Source of the DNA: Branchiostoma belcheri
Taxonomy: Eukaryota > Chordata > Leptocardii > Amphioxiformes > Branchiostomatidae
Direction: 5' to 3'
NCBI RefSeq assembly: GCF_001625305.1
Contig: NW_017804243.1
Coordinates: 1,650,289-1,714,288, forward strand
Length of the DNA stretch: 64,000 nt
Each line of letters starts with the position of its first letter. Positions within the stretch are counted from its first letter, which is position 1. This document shows, in pieces, positions 31,526 to 43,200 of this stretch. The notes under the pieces are model-generated. The model was given only the letters and a program-made list of their open reading frames with translations. It did no database searches and was not told the DNA's origin. The position numbers and the translations under genes are program-made.

Positions 31526-31872
31526 TAGCCTCTACCAGGCTTCGGGAGGCGGTTGGAAAGAGTAGAAATTGGCCAAATAGAGTGCCAGTGGAGTTGGTCC
31601 GCTGGAGAGTACAATTTGCCGCATCCGTGGGTCGCAAAATGTACCCTGTCTCGCCTGGTTTACTATTCCCTTTAGTTTGGCTAATTTGCTGGAAAGAGAA
31701 GAAATTCGCCGAATAGAGAGATAACACGCCAGTGGAGTTGGTCCGCTAGAGAGTACAATTTGCCGCATCCTTGGGTCGCAAAATGTACCCTCTCTCCCCT
31801 CGTATATTATTTCCTTTATTTTGGGCAATTTCTACTATTTTTCCAGTGATCCGAGGTGCCTGGTAGAGGCTA
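31526..31872. mobile_element. Family-B foldback MITE with internal arm duplication
   Basis: TIRs TAGCCTCTACCAGGCTTCGG ... CCTGGTAGAGGCTA are flanked by a 9-bp repeat GGAACTACC/GGAACTGCC (31517-31525, 31873-31881; 8 of 9 match). The block with GTTGGTCCGCT and GAGAGTACAATTTGCCGCAT occurs twice inside. Confidence 0.85.
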
Positions 31873-32378
31873 GGAACTGCCAACAGTGAAGAAGAAGTGT
31901 AGAAAAAAGCGAGTTTATATATTTTATGGGTCACATTACATACATGTCTATGTTCTCGTGTTAAGAATTATTATTAATGCTGTATACTGGTAAACCACCA
32001 CAGCTTACAGGAGTAATTTGTTTACTCTAACTCAGTAACTGTGTAAATGTTAATGTGGACGGGAAGTGCTTTAAAGTTGTACTTACAAATTGTCGTCAGG
32101 TATTTTGACCTGGATGCCATCGCCCATTACTCACTGTACTAATCAGGACATGTGTAACAGTGTCGTTAAAGAATGCTTTTAAGTCCGTGTTACTCATAAT
32201 TCTGTAATCACCGAAGTACGTATACGCTGTTTTCGGGTGTCTTATCATAGCAGGTTATATGTAAGCTGTTTTTATAACACGTTGTGCAATTGTGACAATT
32301 ATTTGTGCTGATGAAGACCCTGTGTTATGAGAGAATGTTTGCTTTTAAAAGAAATTATTAGTACCGTACGGTAGTTTA

Positions 32379-32728
32379 AGGCATTAGATGCAATTCTAGG
32401 GTGGCAATACAAAAAAGATATTCTGAATGAGGAAATCTGTCTGATATTGACATTCGCTGCCGTTCCTTAGTACATTTTCATCATAATTTCATACTTAAAG
32501 CTACGTGAGAAGTCCCTTTATTTTTTGGTACCACCAATATTAGCTAGAACCAGCCTGTGGTAGCAAACAACCAACAGTTTTCCGTCAGCGACATCGTATT
32601 TTTACCTCACAGATTGAGATATCAGTATGCTACGGAATAGGGTTCATTCAACTTACTACATTAAAAAATGACCACAAAATTGACGTTGAAAATCCAATTT
32701 TACTGCCATGAAATTGCGTTGGGTGCCT
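32379..32728. mobile_element. Family-D MITE, copy 1
   Basis: Inverted ends AGGCATTAGATGCAATTCTA and GAAATTGCGTTGGGTGCCT. Diagnostic interior: TTTATTTTTTGGTACCACCA and TTTTCCGTCAGCGACATCG. About 350 bp, no ORF. Confidence 0.8.
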
Positions 32729-33367
32729 GTGTCTGCATGTGTATATTTTGTACCAGGTATTCCATGAATCCAGAAAACACATGACGTATATATTGATCGC
32801 ACTCGCTGACATGATGACGATAACCCAGGTCTAGGTGAAGAAGCGGGGGCGTTCATAATTGTATAAAGTATGTGTGTTTACGCCGGGGACGGATTTTTGC
32901 TAATCGATTCCATCTCGTTTCTCAGCGCCAGGCGGCACGTTCATAAAGCTTTATCCAGGATGGATGTCAAGTTTTGACAAGAAAGATTCACCGGGTGGAA
33001 AAACGTTCCAGATGATGCGACCCACCTCAGCCGATGTGCGCAATCCAAATGACCTTTTCCATATCGCCGCTTTCCAATTGTTATAATGGGGGTGGCATCT
33101 TACCCAAACACTGTTCTCTGACAGGACGCACATGGTTTCAATTCTGTGTGAGGGAGGCAGGGGAGAGATATCATAATCCCCTATCTCAGATAGATGCTGC
33201 TAATGTATGGGCGCCCTAAATCATTAAAATGGCATCTGTGCCGTGGGAGGAATAGTGAACATAGATGGTGTTTTGTCACGCTTGCTTCTTAAATCTGTGA
33301 AGGTGCGTCTGCAGTCAAGACACTATAGCTGCCCCCCTTTAATTATGTTTACTAAAGGAAGACACAT

Positions 33368-33541
33368 TGTTTTTGCTACATTTCCTCTTCTTCTTCCTCT
33401 CCAAACCAAAAAATGTCAATGACATGAACCAGACTGTCTGTTACCATGGTAACTAGTGTTGGGTTACATCATGTTGCAATTTTATAGCAGGAGGGATTTA
33501 TACTCCTGTCTGACCATATATATGAATGTGTCTTGAGTAGA
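33368..33541. repeat. Family-C repeat, copy 3
   Basis: Contains CTTCTTCCTCTCCAAACC, TACCATGGTAACTAGTGTTG and GGGTTACATCATGTTGCAAT, as in copy 1. Confidence 0.7.
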
Positions 33542-34779
33542 GGCATTTTATCGGACTTTCTTTTTGCACTGGTACAAAATGTATCTTTTTTTTCGACAGC
33601 CAAACGGTTCATTTAGGGTGGCAAATGATAGCTGCCTGGCCCATTTGATACCGTCTTGCAGCGCAGCCACAAAAATATCTGCTTGGAGATTACGATACTT
33701 GCCCTTTTCATCTTTCATGGTCTGACGGCTTGAATGAAATCGCGACCGACCATCGCATGGCGCGGTACAGTCAGTGGTTGAGGTGATCACGAGATAAAGG
33801 CTGCAGGTCGGCGAGCACAGAGCCTGAATAATGTCATCATCAGTGGTAGTCAAGATGAGAAGCTGTGTGTGGCGTCTCAAATTTGTTCCCGTACCCACCA
33901 AATAGCTGAGAATGGCTATGGAGATCGTCACAAAAGAAGAACTTCATTGCACGACTATTGTACATGGTACAATGTATCAACGACTATTGAACATAGTACA
34001 AAAAGAAAAGGGTATAAAATGAAACTAAATTAACATCCTAGGTACTAAAACATCAAGTGGTACAGTAGTACAATATACAATCACGTAGAGCTAATCACGA
34101 GTTTCGTTATTTTTTTCTAATAACAAAACAGCCTTTTATGTATTTACCTATTTTTACATTGTGAGAATTAATGTATTTGAATATATATAAACCTGTCTAT
34201 AGCATCGAGTCTGTTGAAATCTGTTGCTTTTGATTCTTTAAATATGAAAGGCGTATTATAATTTAGGTGTCTGTTTTTTTCTTCTTAGGACGTCGCTGGG
34301 TTTTTTTTAGGGTTGGGTACTTTTTAAATGACCCATTCACAACAAATTTACTGAATATAATGTACCAGTAGCATAGTAAAAAATGCATTTTTGAAAGGAG
34401 CTCAATGATAAGTTCCAAGGACTGGTAATGGAACTTTCGCCGCATTTTCTTGCCAGGATATCTGCATAACCAGTCATTGAAAATAAAAGCGATCATGTTA
34501 TGCCCTCTGATTATCAATGGCTCTTTGGCCTAGTGCGTTCTTCGACCGAGCCAAAGTCAAAAAGGCTTGTTATAACCCCTGAATATGAATGCCGACCTCT
34601 GCGTAAGCATGTATAGCCATATCATGCCTCTTGTATGATTGATCGCAACGTTCGTAGAATCCAACATCCGCTGTATTATACGGGATAAACATACCAGCCT
34701 CAGCGGAGTCACCTTACATGTGGGTTATCGATCAATTCCCACAAACTTAACCTTCACGGTATCTCTGCGTGTCATCTTA

Positions 34780-35118
34780 AGGGCACCCACGGCGATTTGA
34801 CGGTAGTAAAACTGGAGAGAAAAGTCAGTTTTCTTGTCATTTCTTAAATGTAAAAGGTTGAATGAAACATAAAAGGGCAAAAATGCGATGTCGCTGACGG
34901 AAAAGGGTTGCTCGTTTCGTACCGTAGGCTGGTTCTAGCTATTTACTGGTGGCACCAAAAAATAAAGGGACTACTCGCGTAGCTTGTTTTTGGACTATTT
35001 CAAACGCTTCAAGTATGAAATTATTACGAAAATGTGATGGCAGTAAATGTCAATATCAGATAGATTATCCCGTCCAGAATATTTTGTATTGCCGTCCAGA
35101 ATATTTCTATTGCCGCCC
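34780..35118. mobile_element. Family-D MITE, copy 2
   Basis: Interior GCGATGTCGCTGACGGAAAA, GGTTCTAGCTATTTACTGG and AAATAAAGGGACT match the other copies; the ends are GGGCACCCACGGCGATTTGA and a decayed right end near 35118. Confidence 0.75.
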
Positions 35119-36686
35119 TAGAATAGAAATACATCTTCTGCATGAGACGTGTGTACGTGATCGTAATGACACACACTACAAAGGTACAGTGGCCTTTGTG
35201 TGCTCCAATTGGGTGATTCTTCGTATCGATTGAAACCGACCTTCACTTACAGCGTGCATTTACGTCAGCGCTGACCTGTCTTACACTAGATGCAGAATCG
35301 ATGAAAAGACACAGTAGACAGTTGAGTAGCTACGTGTATATATGATACGCATGTATACGTAGTTTTTGCTGGTAGCCGTGCTCACTGCACTGAGATACTA
35401 GTACTTTGTGTCCAGTGTGCTATAGGTCTGGCACCCAGGCTAGCTCAATCCAAAAATTCCCGCGTCTTCCAAGCTGGCCTGTGACAAGCAACTGACTTGC
35501 GTCTAGGCTAAGTAAAGTAGCCTGGTACTAAGCCATTCTCCACGGGTCAACTTTGGAGTGTTTCGGCCCTACGATTTGTTCGCACAGGGCCTTTGCAGTC
35601 TATCTTTTCAGCCGGCTTTTCTGGGTACTGCCGTCGTGGTGAACCCTAGCTTGAGTTGGAGGCCTGGGTGGGCGTTCTCACTCTTTACGCCGTTAAGATG
35701 ACGAGGAGCCACGACGGTGTCTGTTCGCGAGGCTACAGGCTGAGATCCTGAGAGAGCCGTGCTGCATCATGTGTGTGGGCGGGCCGCCACATGACATGAC
35801 CCGGGTCAGGAAACTTACGTCTCTCTTATGAGACAAACGCTGGATTCTAGCCAAGGGAATTTCTCAGGAAGTGTTTGTCTACGTTCCGCCACATTTTGGG
35901 ATACTTTTTTGTGTGTGTTTTCCTCGGCGAGTTCCACAGGCGATAGCTGCCCGGCCTCCGGTTGTGAATCAGTGGTAGACCGTACAGCTGTGAGCACATG
36001 GCAACAACACTCTGCCACGGGGTCCGATCTCTCTGTAGGGTGGTGGGTTGATCCGAGTGCGCAAGTGTTGTTGGTCGCTACTTTGCATCACCCGTTAAAA
36101 CATTAATGCCCCACGCAGGCTTGTTAAACATTTACGCACGCTACAGGAGTGCGAGACTTACGGAGTAGAATTTTGATGTTTTTTTCTGAGAGAATATATT
36201 AAAACAGTGCGAGGTTTCCTCCGGTTTTCAGGTCACGGAGAGTCTGCCCTCTCGACTGGTAACACTGGAATACCACAAGTCTTCCGACTGTCCCTGTGAA
36301 ACCTAATCCCTTGTATGCGTTAATTTTGTACGGACCTCCATAAATAGTACCTCCGCGACCGACCGACTGGGCTGTGTGCTGCGTTATCAACATCAGTCCC
36401 CGGCACTAGGGCCCAACATGAGGGCCGCAGTCATTACTAGCCTCTGACGATAGCATGCCTTTATTAAAATTGACCATTTAATGGATGTTTGCGAGGCATT
36501 TCTCAATGAATTGGTTGGTTCATCGATCGTGATTGCTGTGTGAGAGAGATGCGTCATCCCGGCTTGAGGGAAGCCTGAGCTAGAGGGAAAGTGCACACGG
36601 CTATTCCCCGATCATTTCTTACAGAGCGGCGTGGCGCACGCTGGCAGGCGTCTGTTCGCGTACTCAGCAATGGACGCAGTGTGATC

Positions 36687-37299
36687 ATGGCAGTCTCCGG
36701 CAGACGGGCATCATCACTCGCGCTGTGGCTATGGTGGAGTGTAGCGCTGGTGTTGTGGAGAGGCTGCCCGTGCCAGACGGAAATAGGGGGGCACTTGTCG
36801 GGATCTCGGGTGCTGACGCTGGCGGGGAGCCCGTACGTCGCGGCGGAGGATATCCACGTTCCCAGCGGCTCTGTCCTGACCGTGGAACCGGGAGTTACGG
36901 TGCGGTTCGGCCCCGGGGTGGGTTTGTTTGTTGCCGGTGCGCTGAAAGCACAGGGCCGAGACGATCAGAGGATAACCTTTACCCGGGTGGACCACGGGGC
37001 GACGTGGAATTTATCGAGTCGGCTCGGGCTCGGAATCAGGCTGGTGGGGGGAAGAACGTTAAACGAAGGCCGCTTGGAGTTGCAGGATGCCAACGATACG
37101 TGGGGAACCGTGTGCGACGATGGCTGGGATAGCCGGGATACTGCGGTCGCCTGCCGTCAGCTGGGGTACCGAGGGGGAGGGGAGTTTCGCCGCTTCGGCA
37201 CGGGAACGGGACCCATTCTCCTGGACGAGATGGACTGTGACGGGTCCGAACTTGCCCTCTTCAAGTGTCGCATCGAGACATTGGGAAACCACGACTGCG
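36687..37299 (+). CDS. bark: Bark-like exon 1: signal peptide, beta-helix lead, SRCR1 start
   Basis: Signal peptide core SSLALWLWWSVALVLW. Lead repeat VEPGVTVRFGPGVGLFVAGA. SRCR1 shows WGTVCDDGWDSRDTAVACRQ and LGYRGGG; the last SRCR cysteine pair comes from exon 2. Donor TGCG|GTAAGT, phase 1. Confidence 0.9.
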
Positions 37300-40200
37300 G
37301 TAAGTTTATACCCTGTTTACCCATCCTATGTGTCCCCGCACCATCTACCGTTTGTTTTTCACTACTAGTAGAGATATTCTTCAGATGGCGAAGAGAAAAC
37401 ATAGCAGTGGGGTTTCAACTTGTTGAGAAAAACAGAGAGAAATTAAACCATATGTTCTAGCAGGGGGCGATGCACGATAAACCATCGAGCCCTTTTCCCC
37501 CGTAGCGATACTCCATCTTCATTTATCGACTGAGCGTGCATAATTTCAAGGCTGGAGTTCTGTACCGCATCGCCTGCCTGCATTTTCAGCCTCTCCGTTT
37601 GAAGTAGTGAGGCACCCAAGAGGTTACCTACATGTAAATACATCTGTGAAAAATTCCTACAAACCACATGCTCTCTTCGGATGAAAAATGGCCTAGTTTT
37701 TTTTTTACCTCCCCAGCTTCAGTTTCCAAAAGGGAGATATTGTTGTTCGCCATAATTAATGGCCTCGTGAAATTTTATCGAACGCGAAATCTATCCCCGA
37801 CAACCTCCCTGAATATCCGCAACACTAGACAACGGGGTTACGTTATTTTTCCTGACGTGTGCCCTTTTTTGTGTTCGAAAACCTTGGCCAAATCTTCGTT
37901 ATCGGTTGTAGATTTTGTGTTGAGGACTGCTGATTGGGGTCATTGACCCTCTCGGGAGTAAGTGTGAGAGTATCACCAGTAATTACAGCCATGTAGCATG
38001 ACGGCGGCTCCTCCCATCTCCTACATGTTTGTGGTTGTAAATTACCTCCGTCATATTGAAGCGTATGCTTCCCTCCATCAGGGGGATTACATCACAGATA
38101 GGAGCGTTATTACTGCCATTTGTTCCGTCCTAATCGACCTTCCCTTTGCTCATTATTTTCTACTCGTGATGTAAATCATAACGTAGTCATCTTCCTTTAT
38201 TATATTCCATGGGGATGCCTTCGTGTATGATCCACGGCTATCGTTTCTCCCCAACCCCCGCCTGTAGCACCGCACAGCAGACGTCATCCCGGAGAAATTC
38301 CGCCGCATGTGTTTACGATTACTCGCGGTGTAATTTCTGTAACACAAGAGCCGATCAGACATGTCAGACGCCGCCTGTGTATGTTGAGTTTCTTCTTTGC
38401 AAATGGCAGCAGGCTCGCTGTCTTTCATTTTCCTGAATTGAAGGGGACGTACGTTCAAATAAAACAAGCGGCCGTGTCGTTTTATTTGAACCGTGCCCAT
38501 AGATGCTGTGTTGTCGACTGTCTCATTATGTTTACGCCAATCTCAGTGTTGTAACCAGCTTGCAATCACTGACTGACAAAACGTAGTGCATGCTAGCTAC
38601 CTGAAACGTCTGACAATCCACCCAACAGTTGTTTGAGTAACAATTTCCTTGTGTATCTCATTACCTGGATGTCTAATCTTCATCGACAATCCTTGATATC
38701 GTTACAAATCCTCTTTACTGGGGGGTTTCTGACATGGACACGTTACGAGCTTTTGCAGACGATTGTTTAATACAAACCTTCTTGTTATAATATCTCTGTT
38801 GTTGTATGAAGGATGTCCTTACGTTTGCCTTGAGTGATTCAGTAACATCGTAGCCGGTGCTTCAATTTGTAAAGCTTCACTGTGACATAACGGCACCACC
38901 ACTCACACATACACACTGACACCCTTCCAATATTGCTACCGGAATTACCCCGGGCTAATGCCCAAGGTTCTCTGTGGCTAGACAGAAAGGTCAGAGTCTC
39001 GGCTTGGGAAGGATAGGAACCACTCAACATCACGTCCTCGGTGAATAGATTATGTTTAAAGCATAGGAAGCGCCAGTGGAACAAAATGTTTCCGCTGGGT
39101 TCTACAAGGCCTGCGTTGTAATTGCACTTACAGTCACATGTCCGCTAGGGGAAAATATTAAAGACAGTCTACTAGACAATAACCAGGTACTGTTAAAGGC
39201 ACCCGATGCAATTTTAGAGCAGTAAAAATGGATTTTCAAAGTCAATTTTCTGGCCATTTTTTATTGTAGTTTAAAGTTGAATCAACTCTATCCCATAGCA
39301 TACTGATATCTGTGAGAAAAATGCGATGTCGCTGACGGAAAACGATTGCCTGTTACGTATCCAAGGCTATATCTAGCTATTTATTGGTGGTACCAAAAAT
39401 AAAGGGACTCCACGCGTTTTTTTTTTCTATTTCAAATTTTTATTTATTATTTTTTGCTATTTCAAATTTCTAAAGTATGAAATGATGAAAATGTGCTAAG
39501 AAATTGCAGTTAATGTCAATATCAGACAGATTTCTTCATCCAGAATTATAGCATGGCCAGGGCCATGAATGTTTCCCGCTGAGTTCAAGGCTGTTTTGCT
39601 CTGTCCGCAAGAAAATATCGAGGGAAAATTGGGAAGGTAGCCTGATTATTACTCTACTGGAGAATATGCAGACTGCTATAAAGTATGGATATAAACCAGA
39701 GACTCGCTTGTCAGACTGTGCAGCAGTTAGTTCAGCCGAGAGCTCCTGGTTTATTTGTCCCCTTGCCTGAGCTGTCAGCAGCCGTCGACAACCGTACGGA
39801 AACACGGTCCACTGTGCGTATATAAATCACCTGGGAGTTGGGAGGACATATTTACGTTGGTGGAGTTGGCGTGTCCGTGATGTGTGGAGAACGAGTCCGG
39901 TAAAACGTCCCAAATAAACAAAACACAGCTGTAGAAACGTTAGAGTCGTTAGATCCCCACCACGTGCGGAAAGTCAGTTCGACTTAGCCTCTACCAGGCT
40001 TCGGGAGGCGACTGGAGAAGAGTGGAAATTGGCCAAATGGAGAGATGACATATGCCAAGGGAGTTGGTCCACTAGAGATGTGCGGCAGCTGACTGTACGC
40101 TCTAGCAGACCAATTCCCCTGGCATATGTTGTTTCTCTGTTTGGGCGATTTCTACTCTTCTCCAACCGCCTTCCGAAGCCTGGTAGAGGCTAAGTTCGAC

Positions 40201-43200
40201 TGAGCCGAACGAAATGGAGCACAGCAGAGGTCACGTATGGTAATCATCTACGAAAAGGGAAAAAAGGGGGAGGGGGGCGAAACTGCCAGATATTGCGTGC
40301 CATCAGCTAATTCGTGATAAGCGCCGAGCCGCTTACACCAATTATGAGATTTTCCCCGATTGTTGACCTGGACATTTGCATTGGCGTCATGTAGGAATAT
40401 CGTGAATTAGCACATATGCTACATGTATGGTAGTGTGATACTGATACAATATGCGTGGCGCATGTATGGCAGGTGCCATCACAATATTTAACGTTCCTAC
40501 ACTCTCCAAACAGTGGTTCAGACTTCGGCGTATTTTTTTATGGGTTCACCACACCACGAAGTGGTGGTGAACCCATATTGCTTTTTCTGATGTTTCTTCT
40601 CCTCCTTCTTCTCCTTCTTCTCCTGCCATTTTTTAAATGGATTCAGCTTCTTCATTTTAGGGCCTAAGGTCCTGAAATTTGGTATGGAGGTACAGTGGGC
40701 AAATGCCCCTAGGCGTTTTTTAAATTATTGTGATACAGGCTTTTAGAATGGTTTTATTTGAGTTTTTTGGCTGTGTTATAGCAAATGTATTACTGTGTTA
40801 GTGTGCCTTGTTTAGCACGTTTGGGCATGAGTCATCACAATGGAATGCAGGGCATCAACCAATAGGCATGCAGCTTTCCTCTATACTTCTTGCTGATTGG
40901 CTGTTGGGATTTAACTTGATTAACACCTGCACAGAGCATTTCCACCTGCACAGAGCATTTCTTGCTGATTGGCTGTTGGGATTTAACTTGATTAACACCT
41001 GCACAGAGCATTTCCACCTGCACAGAGCATTTCTTGCTGATTGGCTGTTGGGATTTAACTTGATTAACACCTGCACAGAGCATTTCCATACTGACAGTAT
41101 GTCTTTATTCAAGTGTTTTGGTAGGTATTTCAAGCTTTTCTGCTCAAGCATTGGAATGCGGGGCATGGACGTTTTTTTTTTATTTTGAAAATCAACAGTT
41201 TGCATTATGCAATTAAAAATCCTAACCAATAAAGTAGGGAATAGCTATCCAACTGTTGTTTTAGTTGTATGTTACTTCATATTATAGTTATATCAATGTA
41301 AATCATTGTTTTCCCTTGTGTTTCTCATTCTTTCCCTGCCATGTGGTAAAATGTGGTGAACCCATCGCTGTATTTGCTCCAAAGCAAATATTGGCCTTTC
41401 TAGTTTGGGGTGCTTTTAGGCGTTTTTATCGGGCTTTCTTTTAAAAAAATTTCTTCTTTCAATTACTTCGGGTGGCCCAATGGCAACTGCCTGGCCAGTT
41501 TGATACTGTCTTGCCGTTGACGCCACCAAAAGATCTGCTTGGAGATGAACAGCCCTACACATGACCACATGGTTGGTAAGAGCAACCTGAACGGCAGATG
41601 AAACATTCTCATCTTTTATTAAATCGACGAACGCCTCAGATTTTCGTTCTTCCTAGTAACGTTACATGTAATAAAGACCGACATAAAAAGGGGGACGTTT
41701 AGAAGAAAGCAATAGTCAGGTGCACAGATATCACTGGTAAGAAACAGAAACAAGAAATCTGAGACTTCCTTAAGTATACATAATGCTAATGTTTCAAAAA
41801 TCAAAGAAGTCCGTCAAACCCACCACGAGTTACAGCTGCGAACACACAAACACAAACATGACCAAAAACAGTACCCTCCCGCAGATAAATAGCTCATTCC
41901 CTGGAGGTAATGAAGGTAATGTTTGCCTGTTGTGTTGCACTTTCCCCTTGCTTGACCTCAACCGAGACTTTCCGTAGTCCCACCTGATGCCAGCTACCCT
42001 GCCTGGGACAAGCCAAATTTGATAAAATCCCATCCAAACGGAACTGTAATAGCAAAATCGTATTTAGAATCTGGTCGGTGGGGGGCTAATGGTGACAAAT
42101 GCCGCGTTGTCCATTGGCTGTCACCCGCCTCCATTCTGCAGATGTCCGCCCGCCCGTTGACGGGATGTTGTGAGATAAGCGCCGTAACGCGATGGTGATG
42201 AATGCGGGCATGTCCTCTCTGTGTCAGCGGTCGGTTTGTTCTAGTCTTCTCCAACAGACTATAACAACGTGGGTTCAAAAAACAGTAAAATTTAGCCAAA
42301 TAGGGAGGATACTTTTTCAGAGTAGTTTGGCCAACGTAGAGTTCATTTGCCCGCGCAGTTTAGCCTCTACCAGGCTTCGGGAGGCCGTCGGAAAGAGTAG
42401 AAATTGGCCAAATAGAGAGATAGCATGCCGGGGGAGTTGGTCCGCTAGAGAGTACATTTTGCCGCACCCGGACCAACTCCCCCGGCATGTTATGATCTCT
42501 CTATTTGGCCAATTTCTGCGCAGTTGCCTTCCGTGGACTGACTCTCCTGTCCAATTTTTTGCTGAAATCTACGATCCATACCACCGTAGGAAGGCCTGGC
42601 GGAGGCTAGGTTTACTCGTGGACTGTGTGTCAACCCCACGTCCGTCTTTAGGGTTCTTCAAGTGCCGTGTCAATAGATCAACTAGAACTCGGGCTAGGAT
42701 GTAGCATTTCTCGCTGAGGCGATGGTCTTCGAAGATACACAAAGATAGAGTTTGCACTAGAACCACATTATATCCCCAATTCTGGACTATTAGTTTTGTT
42801 ATTAAAGTTTTATGAGTTTTTGTTACAGGCAAAACAGAAAAAAAATCTGGTATTTACTGCCATACCTTAGCACATTTTCGTCATCATTACACACTTGACG
42901 TAGCCCCAAAAGGAGTCTCTTTATTTTTTGGTACCAGCAATAAATGGCTAGAACCAGGCTGACAATACTACATTAAAAATGACCAGAAAATTCACTCTGA
43001 AAATCCAGAGTTTTACTGCCCTGAAATCGCTTTGTGCGCCTTTAAGACTTGTTGGACAAGATTGCCAGTCTGTCAAATTGTGCACGCTAAGTATTTAACC
43101 TCCTTGGTTAAGGTGGTCTGTCCCGTGGCTATTTTAAAAGTATAAGCACCACCTTTTGCACATTGACCTATTATCGCAACGGTGTGAATCGACCAGGCCT

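Larger units (their letters stand above)
30202..36686. other. ABCB10 3' UTR and intergenic region
   Basis: A candidate poly(A) signal AATAAA lies at 31186-31191. The region holds family-B, -C and -D MITE copies listed separately and no supportable gene. The last several hundred bases should include the promoter and 5' UTR of the Bark-like gene, but no element is recognisable. Confidence 0.5.

Noticed and set aside
33548-33931. 127-residue open frame on the - strand in the intergenic region
   Set aside because: It overlaps a repeat core also seen at 41405-41560 and has no recognisable domain; possible transposon remnant but not assignable.
40808-41188. 126-residue open frame with repeated LADWLLGFNLINTCTEHFH
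   Set aside because: It is the 72-bp tandem repeat translated; it lies in a non-autonomous element.
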